A stretch of DNA of 11,558 nucleotides from Chloroflexota bacterium. Lineage in GTDB: Bacteria > Chloroflexota > Anaerolineae > Anaerolineales > Villigracilaceae. Positions 5,528 through 11,558 of this stretch are shown one piece after another. A model generated the notes under the pieces. The model was given only the letters and a program-made list of their open reading frames with translations, made no database searches and was not told the origin of the DNA. The translations under genes and the position numbers were made by a program. Where the stretch lies: the NCBI GenBank assembly GCA_021796315.1, contig JAJYOH010000131.1, forward strand, positions 1 through 11,558. Reading direction: 5' to 3'. Within the stretch, counting starts at the first letter, position 1, and each line of letters starts with the position of its first letter.

Positions 5528-8500
5528 TTAGACTTTTTGAATCTTAACTTTCGTATCATAGAAACTGGCGCTGCCGCCGATCGGATCTGTGAGACAGGTG
5601 GTCTGTGTGCCTTCATCAAGCAGAAGCACCGGGTTCGAGCAGATGCCGCCGTTACGACGCGCATCGCCCTTGACGGTCTGACCATCGATGACAACATCCC
5701 GCGCGCCATACGCCCAATGACCAAAGTGGAAAGAGACCATCACAGAGCCAGGGCGGGCCGTCTGCGTCAGTTTGATCTGGCCTTGAACGGATTCCACGTT
5801 TCCATTGCCCAGGTCGAATGTTCCCTTCGGGTTGGTGCGCGAGGTCAGTTTGACCATGTCTCCATCCTTCAGCCCAAGCGGGATGGCATCCAGCGGATTG
5901 ATGAGCACGTGGTTGGTTGGGACAATGCCCATGCCGCCTTGCGTCCAGTAGTTACTGATGGTGCGGCTTTGGCAGCCAACAACTTCCTTGTAGGTAACGA
6001 CCGAGAAGGGGTAATCCTGGTTGTCCACGGGCGCGCCGGTGCTGTTTTGGGCCGGCTCGTAATGTGGCACACCGCTGAAGGATTTGCCGGTAATGCTGTC
6101 TTTGCCGGTGCCGACAGGCTCAACAAAGATGTTCATCTGGGAACCGAAAGCATGAGCCTGGAACGCGCCAGAATAGCTCTTATCCGCCGGGTCGAAACGC
6201 CCGCCGCGATTGAGCACATAGACGACCTTGCGCCAGAGGGATTCGCCAACAGCGGCGATCCACTTTTGTTCATCGAAAACAGCTTTGGGCAGGTGTCGAC
6301 GCGCCTTGCGGAAAATGTCCAGCTCGGCATCGTCCGCATCCAGGACAGCATCTTCAGCGTCTTTCTTGTCGCCAAAGGCGATGTTGGCAACGCCGCGCAG
6401 GTAGTAATCCTCGGGACGGTTGAAATCGCCGTGCTTGTCGAATCCGCCTTTGCCAATGCCGGGCAATTCGAGCGCCTTGCCGATGGCGATCATCATGGCT
6501 TCCATCGAAATGGGCATTTCTTCGCCGTCCACTTTGACGATCTCCGGGACGGGCGCAGCCATCGGCTGGCGCACGCGGATCGTCTTGATCGGTTCAGGCG
6601 GCGGCGGGGCGGTGAAGGCCCAGCGTTCAGCGTAGGTCAGATCGGGGAACAGGTAATCAGCGTACATCGAGGTTTCCGCAATGACAATATCATCGGCGAT
6701 GAAGAGCGGGAACTTCTCTGTATCCAGTAACATTTTGATTTGCTCGGCGCCGGCAGGTGCGGCCAGAGCGGGCGTGCCCATGTGCAGCCACAGGATTTTG
6801 ACCGGATACGGGTATTGGGCATACGCGGCCGGGATGACTTCCTGATAGACGTTGCTGGTGTAGGGGTAGAACGGACGCTTTGCAGGAAAATCCGTGAAGA
6901 GGGTTGTCTTCTGATACGTATCGCCTTCGCGTGTCACTTTGATGCCAAACGCGCCCAGCTTGCCGGGGTGGTCTGCGCCAAGGTCGAAGGGTTTATCCGC
7001 ATTGCCGATGGCATTCCACGCGCCGCCGCCTTTGCTCAATCCGCCTTTCCAGTCCACGTTGCCGACCAGCAGGTTGAGCGCCACCAGCGCCTGGGCGGTG
7101 TAGTAGCCATTCGTGTGCTGGACCGCGCCGCGATAGAACTCAACCGCGGCCTTCTTGCCGTGCGAGGTGAATTCGTCAGCCAGGCGGGTGATGATGTCCA
7201 AATCCACGCCAGCCAATTTCGCCCACTCTTCCATCGTCTGGGCAGACGCCTCTTCGAGCAGCAATTGCAAACTACTTTTGACGCTGATGCCTTTGACGGA
7301 GGTAGTGACCAGCAAATCGCCGGTGACCGCAGTTTTATCGTCCGCCGGGTCAACCAGGGTGGGAACGTCAGCGGTCAACGCGACGAAGGGATCGAGTTTG
7401 AAAACGACGCCCTCCGGTGTGACCCAGGTTACGGTTACTTTTCCGTCCGCATCGGTCTCTTCCTTCTTCTCGACAAGCTGAAGTTCGCTGCCGCGCAGGA
7501 ACGCTCCCGCATGACCCTTCTCATCCAGTTTGACCAGCCAGGTGGAGTTCGTCCAGGTTTTTTCGCCCGCAGCCAGCGCGGCGCCTTTGTTGGCGGAAGC
7601 CAGGAAGCGGGTGTCGAAGCGTTCGTTCTCGAAGATCCAGCGGATCATGGCCAGCGCCAGCGGCAGGTCGCCGCCCTGTTGAACGGGAACCCACCAGCCT
7701 TTGGCGGCGGTCTTCGACATGCGCGGATCCACAACGGCGAACTTGAGGTTATGGTCGATCACGGCTTTGGTCACGGCTTCGCTCATGATAGTCGGGCCAA
7801 AGTTGGCCTCAAAGGGACTGGTACCCCAGAAGATCACGAACTCGGAATTGATGGTGTCGGGCTTCATGTGATTGGGCCCGGTCACCCATTTGCCGCCCGT
7901 ATATTGCGCGGTGGCGTAGGTGTAAGCGATGTGGTGTGACTGTTCGCAGATGGTGGTGTGATCGTACCAGTTCTTTGAGCCGAAGGAATTGAGCGTGAAG
8001 CGTTGGGCAAAGTTGTTGCGCCCCGGTTCGATGCGCCCGGCCTGGAATACAAACTGGTTGTTCTTGACGCCCAGATCGGGATGTTCGGGATCAATCAACA
8101 GGTCGAGTTCCGCGGCGTGCTTGGTCTTGAACTCATCCAATTTCATCTTGCCGCCAGCAACGGCGGAAGCATCCGCGGACAGCGCGGAAATGAGCTTGGC
8201 ATCCTTCGTCGCCAGCACGTCCTTGAAGCCCGGCACGACGCGGTCTTCGCCAACCTCAGCAAAGAGTTTGCCGCCGTTGACGATTTCAGCGATGGCCTGC
8301 TCGAACGGAATGACCTGCCACTTGTTTTCGCCGCGCTTGCCGGCGCGCTTCAACACCTTGACAATGCGATATGGGTCATACTGTGTCTGGATGGTTGCCT
8401 GTCCCTTGGGGCAGACTTTGCCGTCCACCAGCGCAGCTTCTGTCAGGGGAGTATCATAAGCCAGCGGCTTCATCATATTGTTAGGGCTGTACGGATTGCC

Positions 8501-8761
8501 GTCCACCTTGACCAACACGCCATCCTGGATTTTGCCTTTGAGGGTGCATTGTGTGTTGCATTGCAGGCACTCACCGTAGATGATGTTTTCCGGGTTGGCC
8601 TGGAAGGAACTGCCTTCCCCAGCGGCGGCCAAAGTCTTTTGCGTCCTGGCGAACACATCGCGCATGTTGCCCAGCAAAGCTACCGTCGCGCCAGTCACAC
8701 CGGAAAGTTTGAGGAAGTCACGGCGGGAAAGTTCTTGTTTTTTGGAAGTAGGCTCAGTCAT
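5528..8761 (-). CDS. Tat-exported molybdopterin oxidoreductase, catalytic subunit (TtrA/SrdA-like; substrate unknown)
   Basis: 1077 residues. The ATG at 8761 has AGGAGG 6 nt upstream, and the N-terminus has the Tat motif SRRDFLK (12-18) before a hydrophobic stretch ending near VFA, so the folded enzyme is exported. A proximal [4Fe-4S] cluster is bound by Cys65, Cys68, Cys72 and Cys117 (C-x2-C-x3-C-x44-C). Cys272 in TTICEQSHH is the best candidate molybdenum ligand, as in the Cys-ligated branch (TtrA, PsrA/PhsA, ArrA, NapA). The C-terminal 150 or so residues resemble the pterin-dinucleotide-binding domain (NPLDAIPLGLKDGDMVKLTS; FHFGHWAYGARD). The length exceeds PsrA-type enzymes (about 750-800) and is close to TtrA (about 1020). 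The gene starts 1 nt after the membrane subunit stop; order B-C-A matches ttrBCA and srdBCA. Tetrathionate, thiosulfate/polysulfide, selenate and arsenate are all possible substrates; formate dehydrogenase is less likely given the context. Confidence 0.88.
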   Translation of the reverse strand: MTEPTSKKQELSRRDFLKLSGVTGATVALLGNMRDVFARTQKTLAAAGEGSSFQANPENIIYGECLQCNTQCTLKGKIQDGVLVKVDGNPYSPNNMMKPLAYDTPLTEAALVDGKVCPKGQATIQTQYDPYRIVKVLKRAGKRGENKWQVIPFEQAIAEIVNGGKLFAEVGEDRVVPGFKDVLATKDAKLISALSADASAVAGGKMKLDEFKTKHAAELDLLIDPEHPDLGVKNNQFVFQAGRIEPGRNNFAQRFTLNSFGSKNWYDHTTICEQSHHIAYTYATAQYTGGKWVTGPNHMKPDTINSEFVIFWGTSPFEANFGPTIMSEAVTKAVIDHNLKFAVVDPRMSKTAAKGWWVPVQQGGDLPLALAMIRWIFENERFDTRFLASANKGAALAAGEKTWTNSTWLVKLDEKGHAGAFLRGSELQLVEKKEETDADGKVTVTWVTPEGVVFKLDPFVALTADVPTLVDPADDKTAVTGDLLVTTSVKGISVKSSLQLLLEEASAQTMEEWAKLAGVDLDIITRLADEFTSHGKKAAVEFYRGAVQHTNGYYTAQALVALNLLVGNVDWKGGLSKGGGAWNAIGNADKPFDLGADHPGKLGAFGIKVTREGDTYQKTTLFTDFPAKRPFYPYTSNVYQEVIPAAYAQYPYPVKILWLHMGTPALAAPAGAEQIKMLLDTEKFPLFIADDIVIAETSMYADYLFPDLTYAERWAFTAPPPPEPIKTIRVRQPMAAPVPEIVKVDGEEMPISMEAMMIAIGKALELPGIGKGGFDKHGDFNRPEDYYLRGVANIAFGDKKDAEDAVLDADDAELDIFRKARRHLPKAVFDEQKWIAAVGESLWRKVVYVLNRGGRFDPADKSYSGAFQAHAFGSQMNIFVEPVGTGKDSITGKSFSGVPHYEPAQNSTGAPVDNQDYPFSVVTYKEVVGCQSRTISNYWTQGGMGIVPTNHVLINPLDAIPLGLKDGDMVKLTSRTNPKGTFDLGNGNVESVQGQIKLTQTARPGSVMVSFHFGHWAYGARDVVIDGQTVKGDARRNGGICSNPVLLLDEGTQTTCLTDPIGGSASFYDTKVKIQKV

Positions 8762-8762
8762 G

Positions 8763-9893
8763 TTAGGCCTCCTTTTGAGATTTCGTAACGAGCGGCAGGA
8801 AGACATCCGCGCCCAACAACAAACCCAGGATAATCACGCCCAGCAAGCCCGAAGCCACCGCCCATTCGGTTGCGCTGGGCGAATAAGCCAAAGTCAGGCC
8901 GCGCCCTTGAAATGCGTTCGAAAGGTTGGGGAGAAAGTCCACTTGCTGACCGGGGACAAGGATCAGGTAACGGGCAACAGCGTTGCCGAACAGAACGAGC
9001 AGACCCATCAGCCCAACCAAAGCCCCACTTCCCGCCACCCGACGCTGGGTGAGGACAACGATAGGCAGGATCGCCCCGAGAACGATTTGCGCGCCCCAGA
9101 ACAATAGGCTGTACTGCCCATAAAGCACTGCATTGATCGGCTGGACGAGGTCTGGCACATTACCTGACAGGGCTTGCGAGTAGAACAACCAAACAAAATA
9201 AAGATTCACTACCAGCAGAATCGCTACGGTTATGTTCAGCACAGGGAACAGTTTCTCGTTTTCGGCAGGCTTGCTAAAGAAGCCGCGGATAACCAGCAGC
9301 ATGGCCGTGCCTGTGGTCAACGCAAAGAAAATAAACTGCACAGGCAACAAGGCCGCGTGCCAGTACATGCGCGAGGCATCCACCCCCAGTAACTTGCCGG
9401 GTGCGCCCGCCACGAACAGGGCCGCCGCTAGGCCAATGGCCATGACGATTTTCAACGCCGCATTTTTGGGCTGCTTGATGGACAGGAACAAAGCCACCAA
9501 TCCCAATATGCCAAAGAGGGTGTAGCCCCATACATCGTCGACAACGCCCGAAGTCCAGTTGGGGCGCGTGAAGGCTTTGATAAAGCGTTCAAAATGTCCG
9601 AGGTCGAGGCCGATCGCGATCATCCCCACTGCCAGATTTACCAGAGCAGCCCACAGGGCGGTCTGACCCGTTCCCTTGAGCGCGGGAACTTCAAAGAGCA
9701 GGTCGAGGCTGGCCCAGACGAAGCATCCAACCGCAATCCCGCCGAATAAGAAATACAAGGCCACCCACAAGCCCCAGGTTACGAGTGAACCATACGCGAC
9801 ATTTTCATCGCCAAACGCGAAGCGGTCATAAAATCCCCAAAGACCGATGAGCAGGGCCAGCGCGCCCAGGACATAAGCAATTTTTTTGTTCAT
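8763..9893 (-). CDS. NrfD/PsrC/TtrC-type membrane quinol-interacting subunit
   Basis: 376 residues, mostly hydrophobic, with about 9-10 predicted membrane helices. Polysulfide-reductase NrfD-family features include the opening loop YGSLVTWGLWVALYFLFGGI (34-53), GLDLGHFERFIKAF (95-108) and a later ARMYWH-like segment (SRMYWHAALL). Proteins of this family anchor the reductase in the cytoplasmic membrane and pass electrons between quinol and the iron-sulfur subunit without haem. The ATG at 9893 follows TAGGAGG, where the ribosome site begins at the stop codon (TAG) of the iron-sulfur subunit gene, a sign of coupled translation. The gene ends 1 nt before the catalytic subunit start and carries that gene's AGGAGG within its last codons. 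Confidence 0.92.
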   Translation of the reverse strand: MNKKIAYVLGALALLIGLWGFYDRFAFGDENVAYGSLVTWGLWVALYFLFGGIAVGCFVWASLDLLFEVPALKGTGQTALWAALVNLAVGMIAIGLDLGHFERFIKAFTRPNWTSGVVDDVWGYTLFGILGLVALFLSIKQPKNAALKIVMAIGLAAALFVAGAPGKLLGVDASRMYWHAALLPVQFIFFALTTGTAMLLVIRGFFSKPAENEKLFPVLNITVAILLVVNLYFVWLFYSQALSGNVPDLVQPINAVLYGQYSLLFWGAQIVLGAILPIVVLTQRRVAGSGALVGLMGLLVLFGNAVARYLILVPGQQVDFLPNLSNAFQGRGLTLAYSPSATEWAVASGLLGVIILGLLLGADVFLPLVTKSQKEA

Positions 9894-9902
9894 CTCAGCC
9901 TC

Positions 9903-10748
9903 CTACACAATGTAATAAACGCGGGGTTTGGCGCCAAGTTCTTCCTTGAGCCGAATCGCGTTGGGCTTGTTGATGAGTTCGGCCACCAACGAGGTTGGGT
10001 CGTTGGCGTCGCCAAAATAGGTGGCGCGGCCAATGCATGTGCTAGTGCAGGCGGGCAACATCCCATCCTTGATGCGGTGCAGGCAGAAGTGGCACTTGCG
10101 AGCATTACCCACCGGAGAGTTGCGTCCCACACGCGCGCGGTTGTCGCCATATTCCACATTGGCAAGGCGCTCATAATCATCCGCGTTGGATTGGCCGAGG
10201 ATGAAGTCGAAACCATCGGGCGTGGATTGAGTGTAAGTCTGACCGAAGTCGAAGGTGCGCGCGCCGTAAGGGCAGGCGCTGATGCAGGAACGGCAGCCAA
10301 TGCACTGGTCATAATCTATCACCACGATGCCTTCCTCGTTTTTATAGGTGGCGGTCACAGGGCAAACTTCAGTGCAGGGCGGCTCATCGCATTGCATACA
10401 GGGGCGCGGCAGGAATTTCATGCTCACGTTGGGATACGTGCCGACCTCTTCGATGGTCACGGGGCGATAGACTACGCCCGGTGGCAGTTTGTTTTCAGCA
10501 ATACAGGCGACGGTACAAGCAGTGCAGCCTACGCATTTACGCAGGTCGATCACCATCACCCAATGCCGCTCCGAGGCGGGCTTTTCCAGGGCGCGCTTTA
10601 ATTCCGCTGTCATGCGGACCAGGGCGTCCTCTTTCGTCAGGTCGCTGGCTGGGGCGGCGGAGATCTGTACGCCATCCAGCACAGGAGTAACCAACCCGAC
10701 GAACACCTCGGAAGCATATTTATCCAGCAACGATGCTTCGTTTGTCAT
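9903..10748 (-). CDS. Four-cluster ferredoxin-like electron-transfer subunit (TtrB/PsrB/NrfC type)
   Basis: 281 residues with sixteen cysteines in four [4Fe-4S] motifs: Cys72/75/78/82 ([11 protein letters not shown]), Cys117/120/125/129 ([13 protein letters not shown]), Cys149/152/155/159 ([11 protein letters not shown]) and Cys219/222/234/238. This is the standard small subunit that wires the NrfD membrane subunit to the molybdenum subunit. The ATG at 10748 has AGGAG 7 nt upstream. There is no twin-arginine motif or other signal peptide in the N-terminus, so export would have to occur in complex with the Tat-tagged catalytic subunit. The first 60 residues before the first cluster form an unusual extension rich in Ala, Leu and acidic residues. 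First gene of the reductase operon. Confidence 0.94.
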   Translation of the reverse strand: MTNEASLLDKYASEVFVGLVTPVLDGVQISAAPASDLTKEDALVRMTAELKRALEKPASERHWVMVIDLRKCVGCTACTVACIAENKLPPGVVYRPVTIEEVGTYPNVSMKFLPRPCMQCDEPPCTEVCPVTATYKNEEGIVVIDYDQCIGCRSCISACPYGARTFDFGQTYTQSTPDGFDFILGQSNADDYERLANVEYGDNRARVGRNSPVGNARKCHFCLHRIKDGMLPACTSTCIGRATYFGDANDPTSLVAELINKPNAIRLKEELGAKPRVYYIV

Positions 10749-10774
10749 TGTGCTTCTCCTTCATGGAAATTGAT

Positions 10775-10790
10775 TCGGACAGGTGTCCGA
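10775..10790. promoter_or_regulatory. Perfect dyad in the reductase operon leader
   Basis: TCGGACA-GG-TGTCCGA has perfect 7-bp arms with a 2-bp spacer, 26 bp upstream of the first gene. It is a strong operator candidate; in RNA the 2-nt loop would be too tight unless the inner pair opens. The half-site recurs upstream of the PhnD-like gene. Confidence 0.5.
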
Positions 10791-10805
10791 TAATGCCAGC
10801 ATTAT
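10790..10805. promoter_or_regulatory. Second dyad abutting the first
   Basis: ATAATGC-CA-GCATTAT has perfect 7-bp arms with a 2-bp spacer. It shares base 10790 with the preceding dyad and has the same geometry but unrelated sequence, which suggests sites for two different dimers side by side. Confidence 0.42.
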
Positions 10806-10826
10806 TTTCCACCCATTGGCAAAAGT

Positions 10827-10832
10827 CTTATA
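10827..10832 (-). promoter_or_regulatory. Possible -10 box of the reductase operon
   Basis: On the minus strand TATAAG lies here, giving a start near 10820 and a 70-nt leader. No good -35 box is found 16-18 bp upstream; instead the dyad 10844-10860 covers that region, consistent with an activator-dependent promoter. Weak evidence. Confidence 0.28.
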
Positions 10833-10843
10833 GCGGGAAAAGT

Positions 10844-10860
10844 TTGATACTTTGCATCAA
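10844..10860. promoter_or_regulatory. Interrupted dyad near the predicted -35 region
   Basis: TTGATAC-TTT-GCATCAA is symmetric at 6 of 7 arm positions. TTGAT/ATCAA are FNR half-sites but are 7 bp apart rather than 4, so it is not a normal FNR site. Confidence 0.3.
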
Positions 10861-10862
10861 TG

Positions 10863-10883
10863 GTGTAGGGGAAAGCCCTACAC
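10863..10883. promoter_or_regulatory. 8-bp-arm dyad upstream of the reductase promoter
   Basis: GTGTAGGG (10863-10870) and CCCTACAC (10876-10883) flank a 5-bp spacer. There is no adjacent U-run on either strand, so an operator or response-regulator site is more likely than a terminator. Confidence 0.4.
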
Positions 10884-11004
10884 AAGCGGGATACCTGTCG
10901 CGAAGAAAAATGACAATCGTCGCGAATTAAATTGATTCCCCATTCGTAACAGTCTTCGATCAACGCACATAAGAAACACTTCGAATTCGTACTGAGGCTC
11001 GTGC

Positions 11005-11032
11005 TTGACAACTGCTTTCGTGGGGTTATAAT
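11005..11032 (+). promoter_or_regulatory. Promoter of the ArsR-family gene
   Basis: A perfect TTGACA (11005-11010) and a perfect TATAAT (11027-11032) are 16 bp apart, upstream of the gene start at 11061. The strength of the match suggests a basally strong promoter held down by repression. Confidence 0.82.
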
Positions 11033-11050
11033 TATTCAAAATATTGAATA
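11033..11050. promoter_or_regulatory. Probable ArsR-family operator (autoregulatory)
   Basis: TATTCAA-AATA-TTGAATA is a perfect palindrome directly after the -10 box and over the expected transcription start. AT-rich TTCAA/TTGAA dyads at this position are typical of ArsR/SmtB operators. No second copy is seen near the reductase start, so control of the divergent operon by this protein is not shown. Confidence 0.65.
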
Positions 11051-11060
11051 TAGGTGAAAC

Positions 11061-11423
11061 ATGAAAATCTATGAGCAGGAAGCCAAACTCTACAAAACCC
11101 TAATGCATCCCGCCCGCTTGGCCATTCTGGACCTACTACGAAATGGCGAGCAATGCGTTTGTCATATGGAAGCGACCTTCAAATTCCGTCAGGCATATAT
11201 TTCTCAGCAATTGATGGTCTTGCGTGATGTCGGGTTGGTGGAAGTCCGCCGCGACGGTTTGAATATTTTCTATCGTGTCATCCGTCCCGAAATTTTCACT
11301 GTACTGGATGCCATGCGAAAAGTGACAGGGATTCATCCTTCGGTTGCCAAACCCAAACGCAATGTCTGTACCTGTCCCAATTGTGTTGGCGAACCAGTCA
11401 AGCCGCAATTGATTCAGAACTAG
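11061..11423 (+). CDS. ArsR/SmtB-family metal- or metalloid-responsive repressor
   Basis: 120 residues. The first 90 form a winged helix: LMHPARLAILDLLRNGEQCVCH (14-35), then the recognition region RQAYISQQLMVLRDVGLVEVRR (43-64) and the wing DGLNIFYRV (65-73). Cys32 and Cys34 in the CVC motif of helix 3 match the ELCVCDL-type inducer site of classical ArsR/CadC proteins, suggesting release from DNA on binding arsenite, antimonite or a thiophilic metal. A C-terminal CTCPNC (Cys103, 105, 108) offers an extra thiolate site. The start codon follows AGGTGA with 3-nt spacing. It is divergent from the reductase operon and has its own operator, so autoregulation is likely. No arsB, arsC or acr3 gene is visible, so an arsenic resistance role is not supported; sulfur or metalloid sensing for the reductase is inference. 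Confidence 0.92.
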   Translation: MKIYEQEAKLYKTLMHPARLAILDLLRNGEQCVCHMEATFKFRQAYISQQLMVLRDVGLVEVRRDGLNIFYRVIRPEIFTVLDAMRKVTGIHPSVAKPKRNVCTCPNCVGEPVKPQLIQN

Positions 11424-11558
11424 CATTCTGGCTGTCCATTCGCTGAAAACAAAATGACTTTCCTCAATTTTCTGCCAGTCGTGTATAAACGGCAGCAGAT
11501 AAACCAAGTAACTCCAGAATGCGCGTTTGTAAAGTTGTCAGTGGCGTGATGTGTTGGA
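11424..11558. other. Right-hand tail, no gene recognised
   Basis: The 135 bp after the ArsR-family stop contain no convincing gene, terminator or promoter. A 9-bp inverted repeat (GCATTCTGG at 11423-11431, CCAGAATGC at 11514-11522) encloses most of it. Confidence 0.5.

Larger units (their letters stand above)
10749..11060. promoter_or_regulatory. 312-bp divergent regulatory region between the reductase operon and the ArsR-family gene
   Basis: No gene is supported here. The right end holds the ArsR-family promoter and operator. The left two-thirds carry four dyads, 10775-10790, 10790-10805, 10844-10860 and 10863-10883, plus a repeated GTCGCGAA (10897-10904 and 10919-10926) spaced by 22 bp, about two helical turns. 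Several DNA-binding regulators probably act on the leftward promoter. Confidence 0.5.

Noticed and set aside
5468..8788. Three long plus-strand open frames (about 420, 399 and 261 codons) opposite the catalytic subunit gene
   Set aside because: They are antisense shadows. The minus frame shows full domain structure and a good ribosome site; the plus frames have no recognisable motifs.
8762..8806. Upstream in-frame start for the catalytic subunit (15 extra residues)
   Set aside because: The ATG at 8761 has a near-perfect ribosome site and places the Tat motif at the normal distance from the N-terminus.
10844..10860. FNR box TTGAT...ATCAA
   Set aside because: The half-sites are 7 bp apart; FNR-family sites need 4.
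11423..11522. 9-bp inverted repeat (GCATTCTGG/CCAGAATGC) 82 bp apart, as possible ends of a small mobile element
   Set aside because: There are no target-site duplications or further terminal similarity, and one arm overlaps the ArsR-family stop codon. Chance is likely.
11455..11550. 31-codon plus-strand open frame after the ArsR-family gene
   Set aside because: It has no ribosome site, no recognisable motif, and is short enough to be chance.

Overview
The window looks like a chromosomal locus from an anaerobic or facultative bacterium that respires with a molybdenum (or tungsten) enzyme. Base composition is moderately GC-rich. No universal marker gene is present, so taxonomy is open. My impression from the mix of a SulP-like MOT1 transporter, FmdE-family protein and NrfD-type reductase is Chloroflexota (Anaerolineae-like), at low confidence. 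Eleven protein genes are supported: ten on the minus strand, read from about 10748 down to 1, and one divergent plus-strand regulator at the right end.

Right end (10749-11423): an ArsR/SmtB-family regulator with a CVC metal-site motif is transcribed rightward from a near-consensus promoter with a palindromic operator over its start site. Leftward and divergent from it lies a respiratory module: a four-cluster ferredoxin-like subunit, an NrfD/PsrC-type membrane subunit, a 1077-residue Tat-exported molybdopterin catalytic subunit, and a 50-residue TatA. The gene order B-C-A and the large A subunit resemble ttrBCA (tetrathionate reductase) and srdBCA (selenate reductase). The substrate cannot be read from sequence. 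The 312-bp intergenic region holds an unusual cluster of dyad-symmetric sequences.

Middle (5066-5291): a 226-bp leader lies between tatA and an FmdE-family gene. Its RNA can fold into a closed multi-hairpin domain, followed by a terminator hairpin and a mutually exclusive antiterminator. Placed before molybdenum genes, this is a strong candidate for a molybdenum/tungsten-cofactor (Moco/Tuco) type riboswitch.

Left half (1-5065): FmdE-family protein, MOT1-type molybdate transporter, MoaA, MoaD and MoaE form a tight cluster for metal uptake and pterin-cofactor synthesis. After a 70-bp gap with its own plausible promoter come a PhnD-like lipoprotein and, overlapping it by 4 bp, the N-terminal part of a membrane sensor (probable histidine kinase) that runs off the window edge. 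This pair recalls AioX/AioS and the PhnD-like sensor domain of TtrS.

Together the genes describe one physiological unit: sense a substrate (lipoprotein and kinase, plus a metal/metalloid-type ArsR), take up molybdate, build the cofactor under likely RNA feedback, and export and run a membrane-bound oxyanion or sulfur reductase through its own TatA. moaC, mogA, moeA, mobA, moeB, a TorD-type chaperone, tatC and a response regulator are not in the window.
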